Shown: positions 8,635 through 17,330 of the stretch, one piece after another
Numbering within the stretch: the stretch's first letter is position 1
How the letters are laid out: every line of letters starts with the position of its first letter
Assembly: GCA_025057575.1 (NCBI GenBank)
Contig: JANXBO010000008.1
Coordinates: 1-64,000 of the forward strand
Origin: Candidatus Caldisaccharidevorator malaysiensis
Lineage (GTDB): Bacteria; Armatimonadota; Fervidibacteria; Fervidibacterales; Fervidibacteraceae
Reading direction: 5' to 3'
DNA: 64,000 bases
Made by a program: the position numbers and the translations under genes
Notes under the pieces: model-generated
Seen by the model: the letters and a program-made list of their open reading frames with translations, nothing else
Told to the model about the DNA's origin: nothing
Database searches by the model: none

Positions 8635-9561
8635 TTACCCTTCTTCCGGCAGATCTGAGTCTGTGGCAGATGCGGTTGCGGGGACGGGGCAGTAAGGGCA
8701 CCCGCTGCCGGCAGTCCACTGAACCTGAGAGCGAGAGAAGTAGGTGCACCCGCCGGTCTCCAAAGTCACCGTGATTCGGTCCATCAGAAAGTTCAGAGCC
8801 GTCACTTGTCCCCATCCTTTCGGACATTGGACCCGATCCCCGATGTGCGGGTATGATCGGCTCATTTCCACGTAGAAGTCATATTCGTGACGGAGGCAAC
8901 ATTTGAGTCGTCCGCAGGCACCCAGAAGACGAGCAGGATTTAACTCCAAAAATTGGTCCCTTGCCATTTTGAGGCTGATGGACTCAAAGGAGCGCAGGAG
9001 CAATTGGCAACAAGTCGGGCGACCACAGGGTCCGAGGGCACCCACCATCCGAATGGCGTCCCGAACACCCACCTGGAACAGCATCACCCGTCTCGGGAAA
9101 GAGGCTTTTAGGTCCGCGACCAAAGCCCGAAAATCCACCCGACCTTCTGCTGTAAAATACACGACTAATTGGTTCTTGTCCAAAGGATATTCGGCATCCA
9201 AAAGATGCATCGGAAGGTTGTGAGCATCCACTTTCTTTTTGACCAATTGCATATCTCTTCGGGCTTCTTCCAGGAGATGGAAGAAAGCGCGCACATCGTC
9301 AGCGGTCGCTTTCCGAATCAGCCGCTTTCCCTTTTTACCATCTTCGGGTGAGGCAGGCTTTTGCTTGACCCAGCCGACTTGAGGTCCGAACCGAGTTTCC
9401 ACAATGACCACATCGCCCCGCCGCAGGTCTCGAAACGCCCGAGCGTCGTAAAGAAGGACTTGGTTCGTTGGCTTTATCAAGACGGCAACCGCATCGGCTT
9501 GGGCTGAATTATCCCAAGTTTTATGATCACTGTCCTGATCGGCAAGAGTCTGATAATCCAT
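8635..9561 (-). CDS. PSP1-domain protein (YaaT-like)
   Basis: 308 residues from the ATG at 9561, chosen because GGAGAGGG precedes it and the family starts there; the frame is open to 9708. The PSP1 C-terminal domain is clear: C-G-R-P-T-C-C, S-L/I-K-M-A-x-x-Q, L-N-P-x-x-x-x-G-A-C-G-R-L-K-C-C-L. In Firmicutes YaaT works with YlbF/YmcA on RNA processing (RNase Y) and sporulation phosphorelay; here only the domain can be asserted. A cysteine-rich C-terminal tail (C-P-Y-C) is present. The gene converges with the HNH gene. Confidence 0.88.
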   Translation of the reverse strand: MDYQTLADQDSDHKTWDNSAQADAVAVLIKPTNQVLLYDARAFRDLRRGDVVIVETRFGPQVGWVKQKPASPEDGKKGKRLIRKATADDVRAFFHLLEEARRDMQLVKKKVDAHNLPMHLLDAEYPLDKNQLVVYFTAEGRVDFRALVADLKASFPRRVMLFQVGVRDAIRMVGALGPCGRPTCCQLLLRSFESISLKMARDQFLELNPARLLGACGRLKCCLRHEYDFYVEMSRSYPHIGDRVQCPKGWGQVTALNFLMDRITVTLETGGCTYFSRSQVQWTAGSGCPYCPVPATASATDSDLPEEG

Positions 9562-10105
9562 TCCATTCCCTCTCCATCGCCTCAAACCTTTCCTAACTGC
9601 AACCGTCCTTTTGTCAGCAAAAAACCCTACAAAAACTCTTTTGTCAAGGTAAGTTCTGCACGCTCTGAGTTGGACGGGACATTGTCTTGGGCAGGGGAGT
9701 GAACCCATCCTTGTTTAACCGCATAAGTCAAGGCGTGTGTTGGTCTTGGAAAAGGTTCAACAAAAGACTTTCGGAAGGAGCAGGCTTTGTTTAGAGAGGT
9801 TTTACGACCCAAATGGCACTTCGAGACGGTGGCTTTTTGCATAGTATTTGATTCCATATGGTGTGCTCCAGGATCAGAAGGTAGTTGGCGCGAAAACCTG
9901 CTTGATAGCGGCAGGCGTCAGTAGTGGTGCCAATGCTTTCGCGCCTTGATGAACCGTTGCTCGGCAAACAACGGAAGAATTATACTCAATAATCTGATTT
10001 CACCAGGATTGGGAGAGGAACCGTTGACGCAGTCTGAGAAGCGGACGCAGATGTAACACGCAACTAGATGCAAAAGACAGCCAAGCATTGTGGTGAAAGC
10101 GCAAG
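9562..10105. other. 544-bp gene-poor stretch
   Basis: No credible gene. Translations on either strand have no family features. The part at 9887-9974 contains nested inverted repeats, listed separately. The stretch lies between the PSP1 gene and decayed gene fragments, so it may be the edge of an eroding insertion. Confidence 0.4.
9887..9974. other. candidate structured RNA or nested inverted-repeat element
   Basis: Perfect 9-bp arms GGCGCGAAA (9887-9895) and TTTCGCGCC (9937-9945) enclose an inner stem CCTGC (9897-9901)/GCAGG (9911-9915). A second stem CCGTTG (9954-9959)/CAACGG (9969-9974) follows 8 bases later. On the minus strand a TATAAT hexamer (9984-9979) sits just upstream, so a short minus-strand transcript toward the PSP1 gene is possible. 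I recognise no known riboswitch or ncRNA family in it. Confidence 0.35.
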
Positions 10106-10465
10106 ATGGTAGCCGCAGATAAGCAGAAGCCTGGATCGGATAGATCAGTCGATCCAGAAATGGTCACCATTCGTGACCGCGTAATCCGCCTCTTTCAATT
10201 TTTAAGAGAGTATGCGCAGATTCGCTTTCCTCCTGTGCGCACGCTGGATAAAGTGAAGTGGACCTTGCCCATCAGGGACCTACCGGACCATCGGAGCATT
10301 TTCGTCGCTTCTATCGGCGGGGAGAAAGAAGGGGAGAATGAAGGGGTCGGGCGGGAGGAAGGCAACGGGATCCTGATGCGCGTCGAAAGACCGACCCTTA
10401 CTCGCCCACCGGAACCGCCGACTGATCTGCGCGAGTGGCTGGAGAGGAAGACGAACGGGAACTAA
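10106..10465 (+). pseudogene. fragment A: N-terminal part of a large protein, frameshifted
   Basis: 119 residues that open well (V-I-R-L-F-Q-F-L-R-E, P-P-V-R-x-L, D-L-P-D-H) and then reach a segment reading L-M-R-V-E-R-P-T-L-T-R-P-P-E-P-P. From memory this resembles the first ~120 residues of very large AAA/helicase-type proteins, but the frame ends at 10465. The sequence appears to continue in the next frame from about 10435. This is the first of four consecutive fragments in different frames, so I read it as a decayed gene. The helicase link is a weak family guess. Confidence 0.5.
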
Positions 10466-10839
10466 TAAATTTGCGTCTTGATCCCCAAGACCTTATTGAT
10501 CCTGACGAGTTTGCGGTGCTGGTCAATTTGCTCCATACCAGACCCGACGGTCATCAGCGAGGGTGGTGGCGCCAGCCGCCACAACCGGAGTTTTTGAACG
10601 CTCTGAATGAGGCATTGGAATGGGTGCGAAAATTGGCGGACTTTCTCCAGCAAGCCGAGCAGTGGGAGTTAGCCCTAATAAGATCGGACCAGGAAGACCT
10701 CTTCGTGGAGCATCTGTTCAAGGCAGCCGAGCAGTTGAGCGGACTCGTAAAGTCCAATGCGAGCATTCTGATTGAATACCACCGTCTTTGCCCACTGAGG
10801 GCACTGTGGAAGAACACAAGCGAATGGCTGAGGAATTAG
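10435..10839 (+). pseudogene. fragment B: helical segment in a shifted frame
   Basis: 134 residues in the frame shifted relative to fragment A and overlapping it by 31 bases. It is rich in Trp, Leu and Glu and predicted helical (L-N-A-L-N-E-A-L-E-W-V-R-K-L). It ends at a stop while the next frame remains open with E-E-H-K-R-M-A-E-E-L (10806 on). There is no recognised family, and no clear ribosome binding site for an independent start. Best read as the continuation of a broken gene. Confidence 0.45.
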
Positions 10840-11252
10840 AAGAGGCTGCCAAAAAGCGGGGCGGGCGCTTGTCCCGAAGGGACCTTTTACCGATCGTTCA
10901 TAACAAACAACGATAGTTTGTGCGCTCCGCCACAGTGGCGCCAGGTGACCCTACGACCGCTGAGCATTTTCGCGCCTTGAGGGTTGAAGCGGAGATTCAA
11001 ATGAGAAGGAAGAGACTCCCTAATTACTGGCGCCGTCTCATTACGGAACGGGGCGGTCCTGAGGTGGAACGCCTTGGTGCGGAGCCGGAGCAAGTCATTA
11101 TAGACAACTCCGATCGGATAAGAGAATTCCTGGTCTTTTGGGCGCAGGAAATTCAACCCCTTAAGGAGACACTGAAAAGTTTGGGCTTTGACTGGAAGCG
11201 GGCTTACGGAAGGCAGGAAGTTGACGCGCCTGGAGATACGACCAAAGGGTAA
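10806..11252 (+). pseudogene. fragment C/D: one frame interrupted by a single TAG
   Basis: From 10806 the frame gives about 36 residues ending G-G-R-L-S-R-R-D-L-L-P-I-V. It then has TAG at 10914-10916 and continues in the same frame for another ~110 residues, with a K-R-L-P-N-Y-W-R-R-L segment and helical repeats. One nonsense codon inside an otherwise coherent frame supports decay. A 5-bp hairpin GTCCC/GGGAC followed by TTTT lies inside (10871-10888). I do not recognise the family. Confidence 0.45.
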
Positions 11253-11340
11253 AGGTCCTATTGTGAAATCTCCAAGTGATGTCGCAGACGAGATTATCAA
11301 GCAGGCGGAACGCATCCGTCTAGATCATTTTGCCGACTGA
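11221..11340 (+). pseudogene. fragment E: C-terminal scrap in another frame
   Basis: Forty codons in a frame different from fragment C/D, overlapping its end by 32 bases. It reads R-P-K-G-K-G-P-I-V-K-S-P-S-D-V-A-D-E-I-I and stops at 11338-11340. The smooth composition suggests it was once coding and joined to the preceding fragment. The bases from 11341 to 11703 hold no gene apart from the hairpin at 11505-11538. Confidence 0.35.
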
Positions 11341-11504
11341 ACACCCTGAGGACGGTTGTTGGAATAGATCCCAAAAGCAGACGAGGTTGCCCATACTTCT
11401 TGATAAGCCAGGTCGCCACGATGCGGCTCCCCACGTAAGCAGCGATAGATGCTTTTCTTTCTAAAGGAGAATATCAGAAAACGCGCGACAGTCGGTTGGT
11501 CATC

Positions 11505-11538
11505 AAAGACCGACAACGGTGAAGACAGGTCTTTTTTT
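11505..11538 (+). terminator. possible intrinsic terminator
   Basis: AAAGACC (11505-11511) pairs with GGTCTTT (11528-11534); inside there is a small ACCG/CGGT stem, and a run of seven T ends at 11538. The long loop makes it weaker than a classical terminator. It would end transcription from the decayed region before the purine operon. Confidence 0.4.
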
Positions 11539-11703
11539 CGTGGAGCAGCCACAAACCAGACCTTTAGATCCTGATTGCGGTATCGGTGCCTCTCCTTTCC
11601 TTTGGCGCCGTGGGTCGGGTCTCATCTCCCTGTGACAACCGGTTACTTGGCTTTGAATAACCTGCGCCAGAATTCTGGCAAATTGCAAAAGGGGGACGAT
11701 GGT

Positions 11704-12864
11704 TTGGAAGTTCCGATTGGGAAAGGACGGACGGCTCGTAAAGCGTATAGCCTGGACGAGATTTCTTTGGTGCCGGCGCCTTTTGGCGTGGACCCCGACG
11801 ACGTGGATGTGTCGTTGACCATCAAGGACCTGGTCTTGGAAATTCCGATTCTGGCGTCCGCGATGGACGCTGCCGTTGACGAAAAGGTGGCTCTGGAACT
11901 GTCCCGTTTGGGAGGTCTTGCCGTTTTTAATTTGGAGGGTCTGCATTTTCGGTATGACGATGTCCGTGATGTGATAGACAAGATTGTTGCGGCGCCAAAA
12001 GAGGAAGCAGTGTCTGTTCTTCAGGAGATTTACCGAGAGCCGATTAAGCAGGAACTTATAGAAAAAAAGATCGGATGGGTGGTTCGTCAGGGGGGTCGGG
12101 TCGCCGCTGCCGCAACGCCAGGGCGGGCGTTGGATTTATTGCCGGTAGGTGTCTCAGCGGGCGCGTGTGTAGCGGTGGTTCAGTCAACGGTGACGACGGC
12201 GCGGTTTCGGTCCCGAACGCGCCAACCGATCCCTTGGGAGCGGTTGATCGGTGACTTGAAAGTTCCCGTGATCGTCGGCAATTGCGTCAGTTATGAGGGC
12301 GCCTGGGAACTGATGGAGGCGGGGGCGGATGGAGTTTTGGTGGGGGTGGGACCCGGCGCTGCGTGCACGACCCGACAGGTGGTCGGTGTCGGAGTCCCTC
12401 AAGCGACAGCGATTGCGGATGTGGCAGCGGCAAGGGACGATTTTGAAAAGAGGACAGGCAAGCGGGTGGTCGTTATCGCCGATGGGGGAATGAGGACAGG
12501 AGCCGATTTGGTGAAAGCCCTTGCCTGTGGTGCCGATGGGTTAATGATCGGTTCACCTATTGCCGCTACTGCGGAGGCGCCGGGAAGAGGCTATCATTGG
12601 GGGATGGCGATGCCTCATCCGGGTTTGCCCAGAGGCACCAGAATCTATGTTGGGCAGAAAACGACCTTGAAAGGTCTTCTGTTAGGTCCTGCCTCTCGTG
12701 ATGACGGGACCCAAAATTTAGTTGGGGCGTTGCGCAATGGGCTCGCCCTTTGTGGTGCGCACAACATCAAAGAGATGCATCAGTGTCCGCTGGTCATTGC
12801 ACCCACCATCGGCTTTGAAGGAAAGGGGCTCCAGAAAGAACAGGGTGTCGGTCAAGGACGATGA
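11704..12864 (+). CDS. GuaB3-family IMP dehydrogenase-related protein
   Basis: 386 residues from a TTG at 11704, chosen because AGGGGG sits 7 bases upstream and the family begins with an I-G-x-G-x-x-A-R-x-A-Y-x-L-D-E-I motif. It has the IMPDH barrel with the active-site loop G-V-G-P-G-A-A-C-T-T-R, and A-D-G-G-M-R-T-G. It lacks the CBS pair of GuaB and matches the shorter actinobacterial-type GuaB3 group. Family members are suspected to act in purine interconversion, some as GMP-reductase-like enzymes. Its place upstream of guaA and hpt fits guanine nucleotide metabolism. No canonical guaB is seen here. Confidence 0.88.
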   Translation: MEVPIGKGRTARKAYSLDEISLVPAPFGVDPDDVDVSLTIKDLVLEIPILASAMDAAVDEKVALELSRLGGLAVFNLEGLHFRYDDVRDVIDKIVAAPKEEAVSVLQEIYREPIKQELIEKKIGWVVRQGGRVAAAATPGRALDLLPVGVSAGACVAVVQSTVTTARFRSRTRQPIPWERLIGDLKVPVIVGNCVSYEGAWELMEAGADGVLVGVGPGAACTTRQVVGVGVPQATAIADVAAARDDFEKRTGKRVVVIADGGMRTGADLVKALACGADGLMIGSPIAATAEAPGRGYHWGMAMPHPGLPRGTRIYVGQKTTLKGLLLGPASRDDGTQNLVGALRNGLALCGAHNIKEMHQCPLVIAPTIGFEGKGLQKEQGVGQGR

Positions 12865-12993
12865 GGAGGGATCCCCCAGTCGGGAATAGTATCCGTCTGC
12901 GCCGATAACAAGAAATAGTTGCCAGTGAAGAAGGCGTTGAGGAATAAGAACGGCTTCGGGGTGAGCAGAGTTAACTGAAGGGGCGTGCCGGCA

Positions 12994-13398
12994 ATGGCAA
13001 GGAAGAAGCAGAGGAGAGACATACCCGACCAATCAGAACTGAAATTGCAACCGTCGGAATGGTTAAGATGGTATGCCGAGCATCTGAGACAGGTGCTGAG
13101 CGAATACGCTCGGCGACGGACCTGCGAGCGGGAGGATTTGGAACTGGTCCTTTTGGATCGGTCGGACTTGGAGCGGGCGGCTCATTCCAATCCTGAGGCG
13201 TTCGGGGCGGCGGAAAGGAAACGGCTCCGAGAACTGGATGAAAAACTTCGGACCCTGGGTCCGGCGATCCAGAGGGTGATGCCGGATATCAGAGACGTCC
13301 GAAAGCAGTTAGAAATACCCCGATCCCACTGGTGGTGGTATATGGATCAGCCCCCACAGCGATCAAAGGGAGGCGGCGATGGGGAGCCGACCCGATGA
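12994..13398 (+). CDS. hypothetical charged helical protein in the purine cluster
   Basis: 134 residues from ATG 12994 (AAGGGG about 11 bases upstream; a GTG at 12985 is the alternative). Very rich in Arg, Glu and Leu, predicted all-helical, with an I-P-R-S-H-W-W-W-Y segment near the end. It overlaps guaA by 20 bases, which suggests translational coupling. No family recognised; the length and composition do not suggest an enzyme. Confidence 0.6.
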   Translation: MARKKQRRDIPDQSELKLQPSEWLRWYAEHLRQVLSEYARRRTCEREDLELVLLDRSDLERAAHSNPEAFGAAERKRLRELDEKLRTLGPAIQRVMPDIRDVRKQLEIPRSHWWWYMDQPPQRSKGGGDGEPTR

Positions 13399-14920
13399 CT
13401 TCGTCGTGGTCCTGGACTTCGGTGCCCAATACGGGCAGCTGATTGCCCGCAGGGTCCGAGAGTGTCGGGTCTACTCCGAAATCCTTCCCTGCGATCTGCC
13501 CCTGGAAAAAGTCCTGTCAATGAGACCGAAGGGAATCATTCTTTCCGGGGGACAAGCCAGCGTTTACGATCCAGATGCCCTGACCTACGATCCCCGACTT
13601 TTTTCCTGCGGCATTCCCGTCTTGGGAATTTGTTATGGCATGCAGTTGATGGCTTACCTTTTGGGTGGTCAGGTCACCAGGGCGGAAAAAGCCGAATACG
13701 GTCGGACCGAGTTGACAGTGCTGGACGACTCGGATCTGTTTAAAGGGCTCAACCCTCAGTTAATTTGTTGGATGAGCCACAGCGATGTGGTTTTAAAACC
13801 GCCCCCGGGCTTCACCGTCACTGCCCGAACGGCAAATGCGCCTGTAGCTGCGATGTCCGATCAAAGTCGGTGCCTGTTTGGGACTCTGTTTCATCCTGAG
13901 GTGACCCATACACCCTGGGGTGTGGAGATCATTCGGAATTTTCTCTACGACTGGTGCCAATGCCGCCCCGTCTGGACGCCCCAGAACTTCGTTCAGTCGG
14001 CCATTGAGGAGGTTCGGTCGCGGGTAAAGAATGGGCAGGTCTTGTGCGCTTTGAGTGGGGGGGTAGACTCAGCAACGACGGCTGCTCTCGTTTACAACGC
14101 CGTCGGTGACCAATTGATCAGTATTTTCGTCAACCACGGTTTTTTGCGGAAAGGGGAAGCAGAAAGCGTTTTGGACACCTTTCGGACCCGACTCAAAATT
14201 CCCGTGATCTATGTGGACGCCAGCGAAAGGTTCTTAAAAGCGATTAAAGGAGTCACCGATCCCGAGGAGAAGCGTCAGATAATCGGAAAGGAGTTCGTTC
14301 GGGTCTTTGAGGAGGAAGCCAGGAAATTAGGGCGAGTCCGGTTCCTTGCCCAAGGGACTCTTTATCCTGATGTGATAGAGAGCGGAACGGGTTATGCAGC
14401 ACGGATAAAGAGTCATCACAATGTAGCGGGGCTCCCACCCGATATGGAATTGGATCTAATTGAACCTCTAAGATACCTTTTCAAGGACGAAGTGAGAGAG
14501 GTGGCGGAGGAGTTGGGGTTACCGCCCGAGATCGCCTGGCGTCAGCCGTTTCCCGGTCCTGGTTTAGCGATCCGGATCATAGGGGAAGTAACAGGAGAGA
14601 GGTTGGCTCTCTTGCGGGAAGCGGACGCCATCGTGATGGAAGAGATCAGGAGAGCGGGCTTGTATCGCCAACTCTGGCAAGCCTTTGCCGTTCTTCTGCC
14701 GGTTCGCAGCACCGGGATCAAGGGTGACCGAAGGACCTATGGATACACGATCGTTCTCAGGGCTGTTCACAGCGAGGACGGAATGACAGCGGACTGGGCT
14801 CGGCTCCCCTATGAGGTTTTGGACCGGATCGCCGTGCGCATCAGCAACGAGGTGAACGGGATCAACAGGGTTGTTTACGACATCACTTCTAAACCCCCAG
14901 CGACGATAGAGTGGGAGTGA
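13379..14920 (+). CDS. guaA: GMP synthase (glutamine-hydrolysing)
   Basis: 513 residues, the usual length. Class I glutamine amidotransferase domain (about 8-190) with the nucleophile in G-I-C-Y-G-M-Q and the H-P-E-V-T-H dyad. The ATP pyrophosphatase domain begins with L-S-G-G-V-D-S (about 225-231), and the dimerisation domain ends in the typical K-P-P-A-T-I-E-W-E. It converts XMP to GMP. The start has GGGAGG upstream, and the gene is followed by hpt after 6 bases. Confidence 0.98.
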   Translation: MGSRPDDFVVVLDFGAQYGQLIARRVRECRVYSEILPCDLPLEKVLSMRPKGIILSGGQASVYDPDALTYDPRLFSCGIPVLGICYGMQLMAYLLGGQVTRAEKAEYGRTELTVLDDSDLFKGLNPQLICWMSHSDVVLKPPPGFTVTARTANAPVAAMSDQSRCLFGTLFHPEVTHTPWGVEIIRNFLYDWCQCRPVWTPQNFVQSAIEEVRSRVKNGQVLCALSGGVDSATTAALVYNAVGDQLISIFVNHGFLRKGEAESVLDTFRTRLKIPVIYVDASERFLKAIKGVTDPEEKRQIIGKEFVRVFEEEARKLGRVRFLAQGTLYPDVIESGTGYAARIKSHHNVAGLPPDMELDLIEPLRYLFKDEVREVAEELGLPPEIAWRQPFPGPGLAIRIIGEVTGERLALLREADAIVMEEIRRAGLYRQLWQAFAVLLPVRSTGIKGDRRTYGYTIVLRAVHSEDGMTADWARLPYEVLDRIAVRISNEVNGINRVVYDITSKPPATIEWE

Positions 14921-14926
14921 GGGGCG

Positions 14927-15484
14927 ATGACCGGGTTGTCGGTCCATAAGGACATTGAAACGATTCTCCTGACAGAAGAACAGATAAGGAAAAGAGTGAT
15001 GGAAATTGGAGAAAAAGTCAGTGAGCACTATCAGGGCAAGGACCTGCACCTGGTCTGCGTTTTGAGGGGTGCGGTCGTCTTCTTAGCGGACCTGATGAGG
15101 CACATCACGATACCCTGCTCCTGTGACTTCATCGCCATCGCCAGTTACGGAGCCGACACCAAATCATCAGGGGTCGTCCGAATCTTGAAGGACCTGGACG
15201 ACAGCGTGCAGGGGCGTCACATTTTGATTGTAGAAGACATCGTGGACACGGGGCTGACGCTAAACTATATTCTCAGACTGATCCGATCGCGAAATCCTGC
15301 CAGTGTGCGGGTCTGTGCGCTGCTGGATAAACCCGAACGGCGGGTCGTGCCCGTGGAAATAGACTATTTGGGCTTTACGATACCCAACCGTTTTGTGGTC
15401 GGCTACGGGTTGGACTTCGGCCAACGATACCGCAATCTCCCTTTTATCGGTGTTTTGAGACCGGAAATCTATGGGGGAGCCTAA
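14927..15484 (+). CDS. hpt: hypoxanthine phosphoribosyltransferase
   Basis: 185 residues with the PRPP loop V-E-D-I-V-D-T-G-L-T-L (about 103-113), the R-G-A-V-V-F-L pyrophosphate loop and a C-terminal Y-G-L-D-F-G-Q-R-Y-R-N-L-P motif of bacterial Hpt. It salvages hypoxanthine or guanine to IMP or GMP and completes a small purine operon with guaB3 and guaA. The 194-bp gap to rho holds no supported gene. Confidence 0.95.
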   Translation: MTGLSVHKDIETILLTEEQIRKRVMEIGEKVSEHYQGKDLHLVCVLRGAVVFLADLMRHITIPCSCDFIAIASYGADTKSSGVVRILKDLDDSVQGRHILIVEDIVDTGLTLNYILRLIRSRNPASVRVCALLDKPERRVVPVEIDYLGFTIPNRFVVGYGLDFGQRYRNLPFIGVLRPEIYGGA

Positions 15485-15678
15485 AACAGGAAGTGACTGA
15501 AAAATTCGGGAACTCAAACAACCCAACAAACGATGGAATAATAAGGAAAGGTGGAGCACCAAAAATCCCAGATCAAACGAGTAAACACTTGGACCGCCAT
15601 TGCCCCGATTGACCAGTGAAAAGTTCAAAGATAGAGGGACCGGCGAAAAAGTCAGCAACAAAGAGGAGGTTGCCATAA

Positions 15679-16980
15679 GTGGCCGAATCAGGGACTGTCA
15701 GCATTCCCGATTATGATCTGGCAGAACTGGAGAACAAGAACCTATCCGAACTTCAAGAGATCGCCCGAGGGCTGGAGATTCCCTCGGCGTCGCGCCTTAA
15801 GAAGCAAGACCTGGTCCGGCGCATCTTAGCGAGCATTGCCGAGCGAAATGGCTATAGCCTGAAGGAAGGAACTTTGGAAATCACTGAGGAACGAGAGCCC
15901 AAGGGTTTTCTGAGGGTGGATAGTTACCTTCCCTCACCAGAAGATGCCTATGTGAGCCAGACCCAAGTGCGCCGCTTCGCCTTGCGCAATGGCGATGGGA
16001 TCTTGGGCTATGTCCGACCACCCAAGGAAGGCGAAAGGTTTTACAGTCTTCTTCGGATCATCGCCGTCAATGGCGAGGACCCCGAGAAGGCTCGTCAGAG
16101 ACCGGACTTTGAGAAACTGACGCCTGTTTTCCCTTACGAACGGATGCGGATGGAGCGACTGGGGGACAACTCATCGGAGAATATAACCGCCCGAATGGTG
16201 GATATTGTCGCTCCCATCGGAAAAGGGCAACGGGGTCTCATCGTGTCTCCTCCGAAAGCGGGAAAGACGACCTTGTTAAAGACGATCGCCCGGAGCATTG
16301 AGCGCAACCATCCCGAATGCCACATCATCGTCCTCTTGATTGATGAACGACCAGAGGAAGTCACTGATTTTCGGGAGGCGGTCAACTCAGAGGTCGCCGC
16401 TTCCACCTTTGACCAGCCGCCCGAGAACCAACTGCAAGTTGCCCGACTGGTTTTGGAGAAGGCAAAGCGATTGGTGGAAATGGGCAAGGACGTAGTCATT
16501 CTTCTGGACAGCCTCACGCGCCTAACCCGTCAGTCCAACCTGACCGTAGAACCCAGTGGTCGGACTTTGACCGGTGGTCTGGATCCAGCGGCTCTGCGGT
16601 TTCCGAAAAGGTTTTTCGGTGCTGCCCGGAAACTGAGAGAGGGAGGGTCCTTAACCATCATTGCCACTGCACTGGTGGATACGGGGTCACGGATGGACGA
16701 TCACATTTACGAGGAGTTTAAGGGAACGGGTAACTTAGAACTTCATTTGGACCGAAGGCTTCAGGAGCGGCGGGTCTTTCCGGCAATAGACATCCAGCGG
16801 TCGGGCACCAGAAGGGAAGAACTTTTGTTTACCGATGCGGAAAGGGATGCCATCTGGAAACTGAGAAGAGCCCTCTCTCAAGTAGATATGGTGACGGCAA
16901 CGGAGCGACTGATAGACCAGTTACGGCGAACCCGGGGGAATGACGAATTCTTCCGAATGATCGTTCAGCAGTGGCGGTGA
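15679..16980 (+). CDS. rho: transcription termination factor Rho
   Basis: 433 residues from GTG at 15679, with GAGGAGG 9 bases upstream. The N-terminal Rho_N helical domain (about 10-55) is followed by the cold-shock-like RNA-binding domain (about 65-130). The ATPase has Walker A P-P-K-A-G-K-T-T and Walker B V-V-I-L-L-D-S. The C-terminus carries the ring-interface motif R-G-N-D-E-F-F. It is a hexameric RNA translocase that ends transcription; few intrinsic terminators are visible in the window, consistent with reliance on Rho. Confidence 0.98.
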   Translation: MAESGTVSIPDYDLAELENKNLSELQEIARGLEIPSASRLKKQDLVRRILASIAERNGYSLKEGTLEITEEREPKGFLRVDSYLPSPEDAYVSQTQVRRFALRNGDGILGYVRPPKEGERFYSLLRIIAVNGEDPEKARQRPDFEKLTPVFPYERMRMERLGDNSSENITARMVDIVAPIGKGQRGLIVSPPKAGKTTLLKTIARSIERNHPECHIIVLLIDERPEEVTDFREAVNSEVAASTFDQPPENQLQVARLVLEKAKRLVEMGKDVVILLDSLTRLTRQSNLTVEPSGRTLTGGLDPAALRFPKRFFGAARKLREGGSLTIIATALVDTGSRMDDHIYEEFKGTGNLELHLDRRLQERRVFPAIDIQRSGTRREELLFTDAERDAIWKLRRALSQVDMVTATERLIDQLRRTRGNDEFFRMIVQQWR

Positions 16981-17330
16981 GGGGTGTGGGCGACTGCATT
17001 TTCTGTCGGATCGTAGCCCAAGAGATTGCCGGGCGGATTGCCTACGAGGATGCTGATCTGGTCGCCTTCCACGACATCAATCCCCAGGCACCGGTGCATA
17101 TCCTCATTGTGCCCCGCCGTCATATAGAGAGTCTCAACGCGGTTACTCAGGAAGACGCCCACCTGCTGGGGCGAATGTTAGTGGTGGCTCGGGATCTTGC
17201 CCGAGAGCACGGGCTTGCGGACGACGGCTACCGACTGGTCCTCAACACCAACCGAGCCGCTGGTCAGTCGGTTTTTCATCTACACTTTCACCTTCTCGGC
17301 GGTCGGTTCTTTCATTGGCCGCCCGGTTGA
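16977..17330 (+). CDS. HIT-family nucleotide-binding protein (Hint-like)
   Basis: 117 residues. It has C-I-F-C-R-I at the start, P-R-R-H-I-E-S-L and the histidine triad H-L-H-F-H-L-L near the C-terminus. Hint proteins hydrolyse AMP-lysine or phosphoramidates; the physiological substrate is not evident. Start choice is uncertain: GTG 16977 overlaps the rho stop by 4 bases, with GTG 16971 and 16986 as alternatives. The 3' end overlaps the converging response regulator. Confidence 0.9.
   Translation: MRGVGDCIFCRIVAQEIAGRIAYEDADLVAFHDINPQAPVHILIVPRRHIESLNAVTQEDAHLLGRMLVVARDLAREHGLADDGYRLVLNTNRAAGQSVFHLHFHLLGGRFFHWPPG

Noticed and set aside
10871-10888. GTCCC/GGGAC hairpin followed by TTTT as a terminator
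   Set aside because: Stem of only 5 bp and short T tract inside a decayed coding frame; not convincing.
15553-15622. 22-codon open frame with GTG start in the hpt-rho gap
   Set aside because: Weak ribosome binding site and no family features; could be chance in a 194-bp gap.
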